A DNA stretch of 64,000 bases. Source: Odontocerum albicorne. Taxonomy: Eukaryota > Arthropoda > Insecta > Trichoptera > Odontoceridae. Where the stretch lies: assembly GCA_949825065.1 (NCBI GenBank), contig OX463849.1:26213771-26277770 (forward strand). The letters are read 5' to 3'. Positions 33,679 to 44,013 of the stretch are shown in pieces. The position numbers and the translations under genes are program-made. The notes beneath the pieces are model-generated. The model saw only the letters and a program-made list of their open reading frames with translations. It did no database searches and was not told the origin of the DNA. Numbering within the stretch: position 1 is the stretch's first letter; each line of letters begins with the position of its first letter.

Positions 33679-33726
33679 TGATTTTCTGATGATGAGGTGA
33701 AAAGCTTGAAACCGGTAAGATTCTCT
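33679..33726 (+). ncRNA. Hammerhead-like motif, copy 5
   Basis: Core CTGATGA at 33686, hairpin GAGG...GCTT, GAA, palindrome ACCGGT, A, then AGATT. Stem I here is GATTTT against AAGATT (six pairs with two G-U), unlike CCC/GGG in copy 2: both sides changed together, which supports a real helix. Confidence 0.45.
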
Positions 33727-33729
33727 TAA

Positions 33730-34090
33730 CTGGTAAGACAGTGTTTTAGTAAATCAATTAAAAAGTCTTTAATCCTCCACAATGTTGAACGTCTTAACTA
33801 TAAATAATATTCAATTATAATATTTCGGTGTTAACTTATAAATGCCCAATAAATAAATCATGACTTATTTTATATGAATTTATCTGTACTATTTTAATCA
33901 AGTATCATATTTTATTTGAAAATATCATATTTATAAATGCCTCTTATATAATGTTAAATAAAATGCCTCCGAATTATTATCTTGTGGTCTCATCAAATTC
34001 TCAACAATCCTTGCTATTATACTACAATATATAATGCATAATGTATACGGACCGCATTAACAGCGAGCATTTAACAAAACTTCACACTTA
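33730..34090. other. AT-rich spacer
   Basis: Nothing recognised. Confidence 0.4.
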
Positions 34091-34094
34091 AAAC

Positions 34095-34380
34095 GTACCA
34101 CCCACTCACTCAGATAATCCCGGCTTGCCAATTCACACGTGGAGCTCGAAGCTCGAAGCTCTCCCCCTCTCTCTCCCATCTCTACACCCCCCCCCCCTTT
34201 CACGACTCCCTCCTACCCTAAGCTGTCTCTCCCACTTCCTCTAGCTGACTGTGCTCTTTCCTCGTTTCTCCCTTATTCGTCTAGTTCTACCTCCTCACAC
34301 CCAGGTCGCTTTGGCACGTGTCGGCTATTAGAAGTCTCCTTGGGCTGATCCACTATGGGGTTCGGTCGGCCATTGTCGGT
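34095..34380. other. Pyrimidine-rich, G+C-richer block
   Basis: 34139-34348 is open on the plus strand but encodes only serine/proline/leucine from CT-rich repeats, with a 12-13-base C run near 34186-34198 and a duplicated AGCTCGAAGCTCGAAGCTC. Low complexity rather than a gene. Confidence 0.4.
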
Positions 34381-34975
34381 AAGAGAAGAAATTTAGGTTA
34401 CAGCAGAAAGTCTAATATACAGTCAAGCGAGAAATTAAAATTTCCATTAAGAATCTTAAACGATATTTAATTATTTTTTTCGTTTTAGCTGTGGATAATT
34501 TATTAGTCATTGGTCTGCGTAACCTAGGGGATAGGACGAACCTAGTTAAATGTCGTCTTGTAACAATACTCGTATGTGTGCGAGTGTAGTATTATTTAAA
34601 TGTATGACACTTTTGTTATGTACAGAACTATAATAATATTAGTCAATTAGAAATTCCATCCTATAAAGAAGAATATTTGGGCCAATGACAAATTAAAAGA
34701 AAGTAGGGAGTGTAAAAATATGTGGAAAACAACTGTATTATAAAATCATCAAACAACGTAGAATCCGTTGTACTTATGTCCCTGTGTAAATTACGTATTG
34801 TCATAGTTACGGTTTAATAGATATTGATAAAATTTAATAAATGTTATAGTTAGAAAATTATTATTTTTCTAATATTATTTGACAGACGTCACTTCTTGAT
34901 AAGATTAAACGTAAAATTATAATGGCAAATAATAAATTTATTAAGAAAAGATGACTTGACTGTTAAATCTACTCG

Positions 34976-35089
34976 TATATATATAAATAAAAATGTAAAT
35001 GTTCGTATATACAATAGAAAATGTCTAATCTCCGAAAGTTCTCTACCGATCGCTTTGAAATTTTGACAAAAGTTGGCATTCGTATACAG
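34976..35089 (+). mobile_element. Helitron 5' segment (split by hAT), left part
   Basis: ATATAAATAAAAATGTAAAT, GTTCGTATATACAATAG, CTAATCTCCGAAAGTTCTCT and GCTTTGAAATTTTGACAAAA are shared with 37979, 38294 and 41568. The sequence stops at GTATACAG, the target duplication of the hAT element, and resumes at 37032. Confidence 0.7.
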
Positions 35090-37031
35090 CAAGGGTGGCC
35101 AACCCGCGGCCCGCTGGGTGTCTACTTGTGGCCCGCGGAGCATATGCACACATTTTTTTCTTTTAGTGTACATAAAACCACCAAAAGAACATTCTATCGT
35201 GCGTAGTTCGTATCATATTCCATATATGGAAGTATCTCAGTACATTGATTCAACTACCGTGACAATTTCTTCTATGGTATATTCGTGTTAACAAACAATC
35301 ACAACGTTAAGCTGATTTTAAAAAGCGCGCACGCCGATCTTGCGTGGATAGCCGTGAGCGTGAATGCGGAGCGGGATGCGTCGTGCGACCGCCAGTCTGT
35401 GGCAAGCTCGCAACGCCGTCGGACGTGTGGTCGCTTCCATTGTGTGCCTTATTGCCATGTGTCTTGTGAGATTTCGCGATCGACTTTCAAATACACATTG
35501 ATAATAATACAAGTTGCTATAACCGAGTATCCTGTCTAATACTATACCGAGTCATGTCTACTTTTTTAAGTGCAGTGAAGGTAAGCAAACCCAGCTTTTA
35601 TTTTTGAAAATTAATCTATGATATTTGGCTTTGATTTTGTAGAGTTCTATTTTTTGTTTTGTGTTTAATTATGGGTATCTAACCAAATTACCAACCGTGC
35701 TGACCACTGGATTTTGTCTGAGTACCTACTTTTTCGTTTATTAGTACAAAAAAATAAAAGGCCTTTCTTTAGTATTTTACTTTATTTACATACTTTGTTT
35801 TTATTTTACTAATGAATTAGCCCAAATCAGATCCTTAATGGCATTACAGATTTTTTACAATGCACCACAAGCATCTCATCCTTTTGTCAGAAAGTTATGT
35901 AATACTGATGTCATTTTATTTATTTTTTAGTTAAAAATGAAGACCCACAATGGCGTCAAGTAGTCAAGACGTTGGACCAAAGAAGAGAAGAGTCACAGAA
36001 GAACTGAGAAGTTTTCAAGACAGATGGACTATAAACTATTTTTTCGTGGAATTTAAAACAAAGCCAATATGCTTGATATGCAATAATTCTGTTTCTGTAT
36101 TGAAAGAGTATAACATTAAACGGCATTACAGGCAAATAAGTTTGATAAGTACGAAAGGCAATTTCGACAAGACCAAGTAAATGAATTAAAAAGAAAACTT
36201 TGTGCACAACGTCGCATATTTACTAGAGCGGCTCAAGAGTCAACATGCTATGTAAAAGCTAGTTATGCAGTAGCCATGATACTAGCAAAAAAATCGAAGC
36301 CATATTCAGATGGTGAAATGGTTAAAGAATGTTTGGAGAGTGTCGTTGAAATTCTGTGCCCAGAAAAGAAAACGGATTTCTCAAAAATAAGCCTGTCTCG
36401 TCAAACTATTACTAGGCGTGTGGACGACATTGGAAAACATATTGAAGATAATTTGAAAAATCTAGCATTGGATGAAAGCACAGACCTAACAGATACCGCC
36501 CAAGTGGCGATTTTTATCAGGGGCGTTGATGTCCATTTTAACAAAATAGAAGAATTAGCGGCACTGTATCCACTTAAGGACACTACTTGCTCACGAGATT
36601 TGTTAGGAGCTGTTACATCGAAATTGAATCGCTTACAACTCAACAACCTATCGGGCTTAACAACATATGGTGCTCCAGCAATGGTTGGGAAACACGAAGG
36701 TTTAGTAAAATTTATTAAAAATGAGGCATGCAAAGTTGCTAAATTTTCATTGCATTATTCATCAGGAGAATTTATGTTCCAAGTCCCTTAAAATGGATCA
36801 TGTCATGAAGGTGGTAATTAAAACAGTGAACTTTATTAAGTCGAATTTCATTAACATCAATCGTTATCAACATTGATGCACTTTGTTCTGACAAACAAAA
36901 TCAGACGTCTCACTAAAATTTATTATATTTTGTTTATTTTTCACTATTATTTTTTGTATTGCCTAACTCTAATCTAATAAACATGCCTAACTCTAATCTA
37001 ATAAACATTTCGAAAAGGTTGGCCACCCATG
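35090..37031 (+). mobile_element. hAT transposon, GTF2IRD2/ZBED-like type, decayed
   Basis: Left end CAAGGGTGGCCAACC and right end GGTTGGCCACCCATG are inverted repeats (14 of 15 match). The flanking 8-mers at 35082-35089 and 37032-37039 are identical (GTATACAG), the hallmark hAT target duplication. The 5' region 35330-35470 is G+C-rich; 35553-35580 encodes MSTFLSAVK and is followed by GTAAGC, while 35929-35940 ends in TTTTTAG, so a first intron is possible. The element is short (1942 bp) and lacks the C-terminal half of a transposase, so it cannot be autonomous. A 24-bp direct repeat lies at 36961-37008. Confidence 0.9.
35950..36870 (+). pseudogene. hAT transposase remnant (BED finger plus catalytic start)
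   Basis: Three frames join to one product. 35950-36131: MASSSQDVGPKKRR, then RWTINYFFVEFKTKPICLIC, and CLIC..N...LKEYNIKRHY, a C2H2 BED-like zinc finger. A frameshift near 36131 moves to ANKFDKYERQFRQDQVNELK, then AKKSKPYSDGEMVKECLESV. 36440-36560 holds LALDESTDLTDTAQVAIFIR, whose first Asp is the expected first RNase H-fold catalytic acid, and 36650-36715 holds GLTTYGAPAMVGKHEGLVKF. A second frameshift near 36745 leads to IIHQENLCSKSLKMDHVMKV and then VNFIKSN. The rest of the catalytic domain and the hATC dimerisation domain are missing. The type is close to GTF2IRD2/EPM2AIP1-like proteins, which derive from such transposases. Confidence 0.85.
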
Positions 37032-37200
37032 GTATACAGAAATGTTTATATATTTTTATTTATATATCGGTGTATATAAAAAGTTTAGAAATCAGAAAAA
37101 ATAACTTGACAGTTATGTCACATTGCATTTTCGACGTTTCGGAATTAATAATAAATATTAAATAATGAAATCTATATAAATAAAATATTAAATAATTTAA
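37032..37200 (+). mobile_element. Helitron 5' segment (split by hAT), right part
   Basis: Continues the Helitron segment after the duplicated GTATACAG with AAATGTTTATATATTTTTAT, GTGTATATAAAAAGTTTAGA and TTTTCGACGTTTCGGAATTA, exactly as at 38085-38230. Confidence 0.7.
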
Positions 37201-37978
37201 TGTTTAATAATAAATATTTCCTTTTAAATAATAATTCTACGATATATTTATTACAGACGAAAAATAGGTTAGAATCGAGATACGTCAAAATGACCTTTGT
37301 GTTAATAAGGATAAGTTACATTGTGTCATAGCAGCTTGAAAAAATCTTAATATGGCTGAATCTAGACTTTATAGCGCAAGCGCAGGAAATATATTTGGCA
37401 GAACTAATATTAAATTTGTAAAAAATATCCAACTAACATTTTATCTGTTTTGAAATATTTCGAGTATCGTTTCACGAACTGTGGGTTATAATGAAATATC
37501 AGGAGGATCGCTAAAATAAATATAACTTATATGTATAGTATAAAAAACAGATGCGTGAGACTCTCGCGCGGTAGAAGTGAAACTTCTTAGCTCCTAGGAA
37601 AAGTTGATTTTATGCATTGCTTTTTTTCCATTTGTTAACGATTTTCATTGATTTTTTTTAGGATTAGGAAATGGTTATGTGGAGTTTAATTCAAGAAAGT
37701 CTCTCTTAATTCAAGAAAAAAAAATACTTTTAATAATAAACGATAATAAATAATAATTTTAATAATAATATAATACACTTAATAAAATTAAATTTATATT
37801 TTTTAATATTAAATATATTAATATTTTTATATTATTATTTATTATTAAATTAATTATTTTTAAATAATTATTTAATTATTTATTACTTTATTATTTTAAT
37901 TATATTATTGAAAATATATTATTAAAAATATTATTTTATTATATTATTAATTAATTATATTATAATTAATTATCTTTA
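37201..37978. other. Unassigned, very AT-rich
   Basis: 37730-37975 is almost pure A/T (ATTATTAATTAATTATATTA). No gene. Confidence 0.45.
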
Positions 37979-38290
37979 TCTATATAAATAAAAATGTAAA
38001 TGTTCGTAAATTAAAAATATCTAATCTCTGAAAGTTCTCTACCGATTGCTTTGAAATTTTGACAAAAGTTGACAGAAATGTTAGAGAAATGTTTATATAT
38101 TTTTCTTTGTATATCGATGTATATAAAAAAGTTTAGAAATCAGAAAAATAACGTTTGCGCCTCCTGCAGTGACACATGCGATCTAAACTCGACAATTATG
38201 TCACATTGCATTTTCGACGTTTCGGAATTAATATTAAATATTAAATAATTAAATCTATATAAATAAAATATTTAAAAATTTAATGTTTAA
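37979..38290 (+). mobile_element. Helitron 5' segment, second copy
   Basis: TCTATATAAATAAAAATGTA begins at 37979 with the TC start expected of Helitrons; then CTAATCTCTGAAAGTTCTCT, ATGTTTATATATTTTTCTTT and CACATTGCATTTTCGACGTT. Confidence 0.65.
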
Positions 38291-38293
38291 TAA

Positions 38294-38640
38294 TCTATAT
38301 AAATAAAAATGTAAATGTTCCTTAATCATAGTTTTCTAATCTCCGAAAGTTCTCTACCGATTGCTTTGAAATTTTGACAAAAGTTGGCATTCGTATACGA
38401 GAATGTTTATAGATTTTTTTTTTATATACCGTTATATACAAAAAAGTATATAAAACAGAGGAAATAAGGGTTAGCGCTCCCTTCAGCGACAAACGCGAAC
38501 TAAACAATTCTCACTGACAGTTGTTATGTCACATTACATTTTCGACATTTCAGATTCTTTAAATTCGTTTTTTAACTGTTTGTCTTATTTTTCATTGCTT
38601 TGAAATTTTGACGAAAGGTTGCATTAGTATACAAGCATGT
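38294..38640 (+). mobile_element. Helitron 5' segment, third copy
   Basis: Starts TCTATATAAATAAAAATG at 38294. Same word order, with GTATACGAGAATGTTTATAG, a one-base variant of the TACGAGTA octamer, near 38395. Confidence 0.65.
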
Positions 38641-39110
38641 TTATTTATTTTTTTTATTTTTCAAATTCATTATAAATGAATTATAAAGTTGTTTGTTTTT
38701 TAAACTTACATTTTTATTTTACGGGACATTGAAAAGCAAAGCTTCAAACCAATAATTTTATTTCTCATCAACAGATTACACACTATTGAAATATAGCACA
38801 ATCAGCGTGCTAGGACGTAAAAATATACTAAATTTCTATCTGCCATTTCGTAGCGTCGCGTAATTATTTTGATCCTGTGTTTTTAAACTGTTTTTTATTA
38901 TTTTTCAGTACAATTAGCAGTGAATTTAAACTGTATCGATTGATTTTCATTTGAATTTATGGTGTGTACATGTGTATGTTTTATACATTTGAATTATTAA
39001 AAGTTTGACGTGTTTCATACAACTAACTTTTGACAAATGTCAAATTTAATTTTAAGAAACTGCCAAATTTTTGCTAATTGGTAACAAGATGTATTAATTT
39101 GTCATTATTG
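38641..39110. other. Unassigned, probably Helitron interior
   Basis: No motif; lies between Helitron 5' ends and helicase remnants. Confidence 0.3.
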
Positions 39111-39203
39111 TTAGTTTTTTGTAATGTATTTATCTAAATATCTTGCCATTTATTAGAATCGAGCCATATATTAAAGTCGATAAAATAATTTAAATTACTG
39201 AAC

Positions 39204-41000
39204 ATCGTTAAAAGTTTGTATTGAGGCAAATTTGTCAACTGTCATAGGACTCATCGTGAGTTTCCGAAATATAATAACGTTATTCAAAAACATCAAACCG
39301 AATATGTGATTAATTTGATCCCTTTCTTCCATAGACGCAAAGATATGTACTGAGGGAATCCACCAAGCCAAAGAGAAGAACAACTGCGATGATGCGGAAG
39401 ATAAATCAATTGTTAGTAAACCAATTTTTTTACTCTTAGGTCCTTCCGATATTCATAGTTCGCCCTTAACACTAAACACTAAATCTTAAATATTTCTGCT
39501 GAAGTATTCGGTTGTCCAAAAAGTTAATTCGCTTTTCAGGTAGAAATAAAAACAAATTACTTTATTTAGATTATCAACGAGGCTATCATGGGAGTCACGA
39601 TGCTCCGTCATGAGCTATACGACAGAATGATAAAACAATATTTAATTCTGCTGTTTATAATTTCATATCCGTAGAACCTTTTGTCTTTTTGAGCAAATAT
39701 ATCTGGAGGACAGGCTGATAGTGGCTGAAAGAGGTAAGTATGAATATCAAAAGTATTTTTTTTATGTAGAATTTAATTTTATCTCTATGTTTATATTTCA
39801 AAATCTATCAAATCGTATGTAGTAATGGAGATTTTTTTAATTAGTTCCAATTATCTGTTTGTCTTCTCTTAAAATTTAGTTAGTTACAATTATATATCTG
39901 TCTTTCCTTAACATTTAATTAGTTATAATTATCTCTCTGTCTTCCCTTAACATTTAATTAGTTAGTTTTGTGTTTCGCAATTTTATATGTTGCCAGAAAT
40001 ACTCTACTTTGTGGCGACACGTAAAGACGTTGAAATTAACTACAAATATGCGTGTCCAGCTGCTAAACGATCGATCAGCTGAGATATTCTCACATCAATC
40101 GTCGTTACAAGGTTGTATTGGGGCAAATTTGTCAACTGTCATAGGACTCATCGTGAGTTTCCGGAATATAATAACATTATTCAGAAACATCAAACCGAAT
40201 GTGTGATTAATTTGATCCCTTTCTTCCAGAGACGCAAAGAAATGTACTGAGCGAATCCACCAAGCCAAAGAGAAGAACAACTGCGATGATACGGAAGATA
40301 AATAAATTGTAAGTAAACCATTTTTTTTACTCTTAGGTCCTTCCGATAGTCATAGTTCGCCCTTAACACTAAACACTAAATTTTAAATATGTCTGCTGAA
40401 GTATGGGTTGTTCAAAAAGTTAATTCGGTTTTCAGGTAGAAATAAAAACAAATTACTTTCTTTGGATTATCAACAAGGCTATCATGGGAGTCACGATGCT
40501 CTGTCATGAGCTACACGACAGAATGATGTAAAAATATTTAATTCTGCGGTTTATAATTCCATATCCGTATAACCTTTTGTCTTTTTGAGCAAATATATCT
40601 GGAGGACAGGCTGATAGTGGCTGAAAGAGGTCAGTAGGAATATCAAAAGTATCTTTTTTATGTAGAATTAAATTTTATCTCTATGTTTATATTTCAAAAT
40701 CTATCAAATCGTATGTAGAAATGGAGATTTTTTTTAATTAGTTCCAATTATCTATTTGTCTTCCCTTAACATTTAATTAGTTACTAATATCTCTCTGTCT
40801 TTCCTTAACATTTAATTAGTTATAATTATCTCTCTGTCTTCCCTTAACATTTAATTAGTTGCTTTTATGTTTCGCAATGTTATATGTTGCCTGAAATACT
40901 CTACTTTGTGGCGACACGTAAAGAGGTGAAATTAACTTCAAATATGCGTGTCCAGCTGCAAAACGATCGATCAGCTGAGATATTCTCACATCAATTGCTG
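39204..41000 (+). repeat. 897-bp tandem duplication inside Helitron sequence
   Basis: GTCATAGGAC at 39241 and 40138, and GTGGCGACAC at 40011 and 40908, are both 897 bp apart, so 39204-40100 is directly repeated at 40101-41000 (about 93 percent alike by eye). Each unit holds CAACTGTCATAGGACTCATC, a fragment of an RTE-like LINE 3' end (GGCTATCATGGGAGTCACGA at 39583 and 40480), a short TTAATTAGTTATAATTATCT-type tandem, and the start of the helicase fragment. The first copy of the helicase stops after IFSHQ where the second unit begins. Confidence 0.85.
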
Positions 41001-41225
41001 GAAATTGGGAACGGAAAGGTGCCGGTTGATATGACCTCAGGACGAATTTCATTGTCTCATAACTTCTGCAATTTAGTGATGTCAAAAGAAGAATTGGTTG
41101 AAAAAGTATTTCCCAATATTCAAATCAATTATAAGAATCACGATTGGCTGAGCGAACGAGGTATTCTTGCTGCCAAGAACAAAGACATCTACGAACTTAA
41201 CAATATTATTCAATTCCTTTTTTAA
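40868..41225 (+). pseudogene. Helitron PIF1-like helicase fragment
   Basis: 40868-40922 reads CLKYSTLWRHVK in one frame. After a one-base shift, 40926 onward reads LTSNMRVQLQNDRSAEIFSH, LLEIGNGKVPVDM, RISLSHNFCNLVMSKEELVE, VFPNIQINYKNHDWLSERGI and LAAKNKDIYELNNII. This is the helicase region of Helitron Rep/Hel proteins (LTTNMRV block, then WL.ERAILAA.N). It is only about 110 residues of a protein normally over 1000 residues long. The open frame ends at 41225 and sequence beyond switches to a different Helitron part. Confidence 0.8.
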
Positions 41226-41274
41226 TGTTTCGCAATTTTATATGTTTTTGTTATAACTTTCTTTCTTTTTTTTC

Positions 41275-41480
41275 AGTGCAATCGATCTGCTTTAGTTCCT
41301 CAAAATGCCGAGGAAGCAGCAAAGCAACGTGCAGCCAGATTTGAGGATGCACGGTTACGAGCACGGTGATCGCGTTCTGCAGCTTCAGATCTGCTTCGTT
41401 CTCAAGAAAATGAACGCGACAGACTGAGAGGGACTGAAAGACATCAAAAATATTGTATACCCACAAGCATTGTGAAATTA
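41275..41480 (+). pseudogene. Helitron-associated charged repeat fragment
   Basis: After a CAG at 41276 the frame reads CNRSALVPQNAEEAAKQRAA, RFEDARLRAR, stop, SRSAASDLLRSQENERDRLR. This alanine/glutamate/arginine-rich stretch resembles the charged repeats in insect Helitron polyproteins. One in-frame stop at about 41368. Confidence 0.5.
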
Positions 41481-41567
41481 AACATATTAGAAACGTGTCC
41501 TTTCACTTTTCTTTCTTTTCCATTTAACCAGACTGAACCACAGCAACGCGTGGCCGGGTACAGCTAG
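41480..41567 (+). mobile_element. Helitron 3' terminus
   Basis: CAACGCGTGGCCGGGTACAG followed by CTAG (41564-41567) and T is a Helitron CTRR end with the G+C-rich subterminal part. The next base pair begins another Helitron (TC at 41568), so two elements are joined head-to-tail without a spacer. Confidence 0.7.
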
Positions 41568-41745
41568 TCTATATAAATAAAAATGTAAATGTTCGTTTAT
41601 TAAAAATCTCTAATCTCCGAAAGTTCTTCACCGATTGCTTTGAAATGTTGACAAAAGGTTGCATTCGAATACAAGGATGGTTATATATTTTTTTATATAC
41701 AGTTGTATATAAAAAAGTATATAAAACAGATGAAAATATGTATGA
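41568..41745 (+). mobile_element. Helitron 5' segment, fourth copy
   Basis: TCTATATAAATAAAAATGTA, TTAAAAATCTCTAATCTCCG, TTGCATTCGAATACAAGGAT and ATATACAGTTGTATATAAAA. Truncated after about 180 bp. Confidence 0.7.
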
Positions 41746-42015
41746 CGCAAAAATATATAGTGCTCAATCTTGTATGTGTAAAAATACTAACATATGTTCT
41801 CGTCTTGTATGTGACCAAATATATTGTGTTAATTTTGTATGTCGAAAAATATTGTGTGCTCCTATTATACATACTCGTATGTGTATAAATAATTTGCGCT
41901 CAATCTTATTTATATGTGCAAAAATAATATTTTGTCATATTTTTTTATGTGCTCAAATATTAATGCACAATCTTGTATGTGTAAAAATAGTAAGTGTTCA
42001 GTCAGTCGAAATTGA
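41745..42015. repeat. Diverged tandem repeat
   Basis: Variants of GTGCTCAATCTTGTATGTGT plus AAAAATA recur about six times at intervals of roughly 40-50 bp, each mutated. It gives the cysteine-rich ORF over this interval, which is not a gene. Confidence 0.6.
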
Positions 42016-42599
42016 TGTTCAATCCGATACGTCCATAAATGTTGCTTCGATATTTAAAATGTACGAGTAAAACTATAAAGTATCTTCAAAATATCACGAG
42101 AACAATATATCCTGAAACAAGGACAAAAAGTCAAATAGAAAAGTATATGTACCATAAATACAATCATAACTTTAAAAACAATATAAAGAACAAATTTAAT
42201 AATTTCTCAATTTTTTTTTATAATTACAAGTTTCAGATAATCATCAACAAACAAAAACAAAATTACAGGAATATCTGAAGAAAAATTGCCAACGAGAATT
42301 AAAAACTCGTAAACACAGTTTCCTATAATCATAATTATCGTTCTTCGCAATTTTAATAGGCTTTTTAAGTGACATAAGCTCGAGGGTGGTATGAGACTGC
42401 TAGGGTGAGAAATCTGGGAGGACTTTAGCGTCTCGGGTGTCAGGGTATTCTCACTCCCTTGACCTCGCAACAGGGATAACAACTGTCCTATTAACGAGTG
42501 TAACCAATATACACATTTATAATTTTTGTCTATTTACAAAATAAAAATATAATGTTGGGATAATAATTTTTTTTAAATTCATAAATAAATATGAAAAGG
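42016..42599. other. Unassigned region
   Basis: 42360-42490 is G+C-richer with a minus-strand frame; no family recognised. Confidence 0.3.
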
Positions 42600-42604
42600 A
42601 ATAC

Positions 42605-42860
42605 ATATGTTATATACATAAATACCATGACGCCATTTCCCTATATGGTTAGGCAGAGAAGACAGATTCCTAAATTTTCCTATAACGACATACTTACTTC
42701 ATTCACCTCATCTACATCCATAGATCTTCTCATTCAGTTCACTTAATTCTTATATTTCATACATTCAACATTTCATTTATTTGATCCAACCATGCTTTTT
42801 TTGGTCGTTCCTACCGTGACTCACACTCATGCTTGCATTTTTTTTATCATAAATACATAA
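42605..42860 (-). pseudogene. LINE 3' tail and ORF2 end
   Basis: The minus-strand tail (complement of AATACCATGACGCCATTTCC) and, further in, the complement of TTTATTTGATCCAACCATGC (LDQ-type block, compare GGTTGGATCAAGTGAATGAT at 26031). Confidence 0.55.
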
Positions 42861-42939
42861 TATGTGTACATAATATGTAATATAAGAAAAATAAAACATA
42901 CAAAACAATAATTTCTAGTGGATATTTTCAAATTATATG

Positions 42940-43264
42940 AATCTGGGTTTGTTGCCTGTTATTTGTCATGACACCAGGGAACTAGTGTTTTGCCTATATC
43001 TTATTGAGGACATAGTATATTTGTTAAGTCTTTCGTTGCCCATCCGTTCAATATGTCCCAACCATCTTAACGTGCTTTCCCCCCCCCCCCCCCTACTTAA
43101 CGTATTTTTAGCTAACATTCATACTTAATAATTACATTTCTTATTCTGTCATACATCAACACATCACAAATTCTTCTAGTGCACGAACTTTCACCGCAGT
43201 ACTCTGCTTTTAATTCATTTTCATCGTTCACGTTTCACTCCAATGCATCCTTGTTTGGTACTAA
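42940..43264 (-). pseudogene. LINE ORF2 C-terminal remnant
   Basis: The complement of CCATCCGTTCAATATGTCCC and AACCATCTTAACGTGC is the RWLGH.ER(M) block, and CACGTTTCACTCCAATGCAT the YGSE block. Interrupted by a run of about 14 C near 43079-43093. The Harbinger-like element is inserted at its 5' side. Confidence 0.55.
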
Positions 43265-44013
43265 AGGCGCAATTCCTCTGAGGCAACATTTAGGCCACAT
43301 GTAGCATGCGACATTGACGCATGCTACACACAGTCTTTCAATCTAAGGAAAACGAAGCGACAAGAAGCAAGTATCTATGTAGCATGCTACATGTTGATTG
43401 TTGTTGCCGGGACGCATGCGTCACCTTTCGACATGTTTCAGCGTGTCGAACAATGTCGCCGTTATCCGGAAGTCAGCGGATCGGTGCGGCTTGTAGCGTG
43501 CGACATGGAGTGGAATATTGATAAAACTACCTTGTTTATTGAAGATCATCATAATTCACCGGAGTTATGGAATAATAAAATTAGTGATTATCAAGACAAC
43601 AGGATAAAAAATGATAAAGTGAAGCAGTTAGCGAGTAAATACGATTGCACTGTAATCGATGTGAAAAAAAATCAAGAATTTGCGTTCAGCTTTTCATCAT
43701 TCTGAGCTTCTTGACTACCAACATAGAATTCTCCTCTCCACTACCGTGGTTTTTTTTTTTTCTACGATTCAAAACTATTACCAAATATGCAGCGGCCGCG
43801 ATTGTTCGTAAAGACATAATGTACCAAACTGACGTTGCCTCCATGAAATTGTTTAAGACGCATGCTACACGTATTGACGACAAAGCGCATGCGATTCGGG
43901 AAGTCAAAATCCGCATGCGGCATTGTTAAAATTTGTGGCACATAGTCGCACACCTAGGAACAGGCAACACTAGGAAATATGTCGTTCAGTGTTGCCTCAG
44001 TCGAATTGCGCCT
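43265..44013 (+). mobile_element. PIF/Harbinger-like element with MADF gene
   Basis: 24-bp terminal inverted repeats (left starts AGGCGCAATTC; 22 of 24 match) are flanked by TAA on both sides (43262-43264, 44014-44016), the 3-bp target duplication typical of PIF/Harbinger. The 749-bp interior carries a MADF-domain ORF but no DDE transposase, so it would depend on a partner. Internal CpG-rich words such as GACGCATGCGTC and CATGCTAC recur on both sides. Confidence 0.85.
43505..43705 (+). CDS. MADF-domain protein, truncated
   Basis: The start chosen is the ATG at 43505 because the MADF signature begins there; the same frame is open back to 43391. Residues 1-20 (MEWNIDKTTLFIEDHHNSPE) and 21-40 (LWNNKISDYQDNRIKNDKVK) show the conserved LW and DY spacing of MADF DNA-binding domains, followed by QLASKYDCTVIDVKKN. 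After residue 56 the frame deviates; the +1 frame (KKSRICVQLF) fits better, so a frameshift removes the end of the domain. MADF/SANT-like proteins are the partner DNA-binding proteins of Harbinger transposases, consistent with the flanking TIRs. Confidence 0.7.
   Translation: MEWNIDKTTLFIEDHHNSPELWNNKISDYQDNRIKNDKVKQLASKYDCTVIDVKKNQEFAFSFSSF

Noticed and set aside
34139..34348. 69-codon proline/serine ORF
   Set aside because: Pyrimidine low-complexity sequence with a C run; no coding signature.
39195..40280. Two similar minus-strand ORFs (62 and 61 codons)
   Set aside because: They are the same antisense frame in both copies of the 897-bp duplication; the sequence belongs to a foldback repeat (compare 47345-47575).
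41645..42070. 141-codon cysteine-rich ORF
   Set aside because: Runs through a Helitron end and a diverged minisatellite; no start context or domain.
43079..43093. Run of about 14 C as a G-quadruplex or regulatory site
   Set aside because: A single homopolymer within a dead LINE; length may be inaccurate in the assembly.
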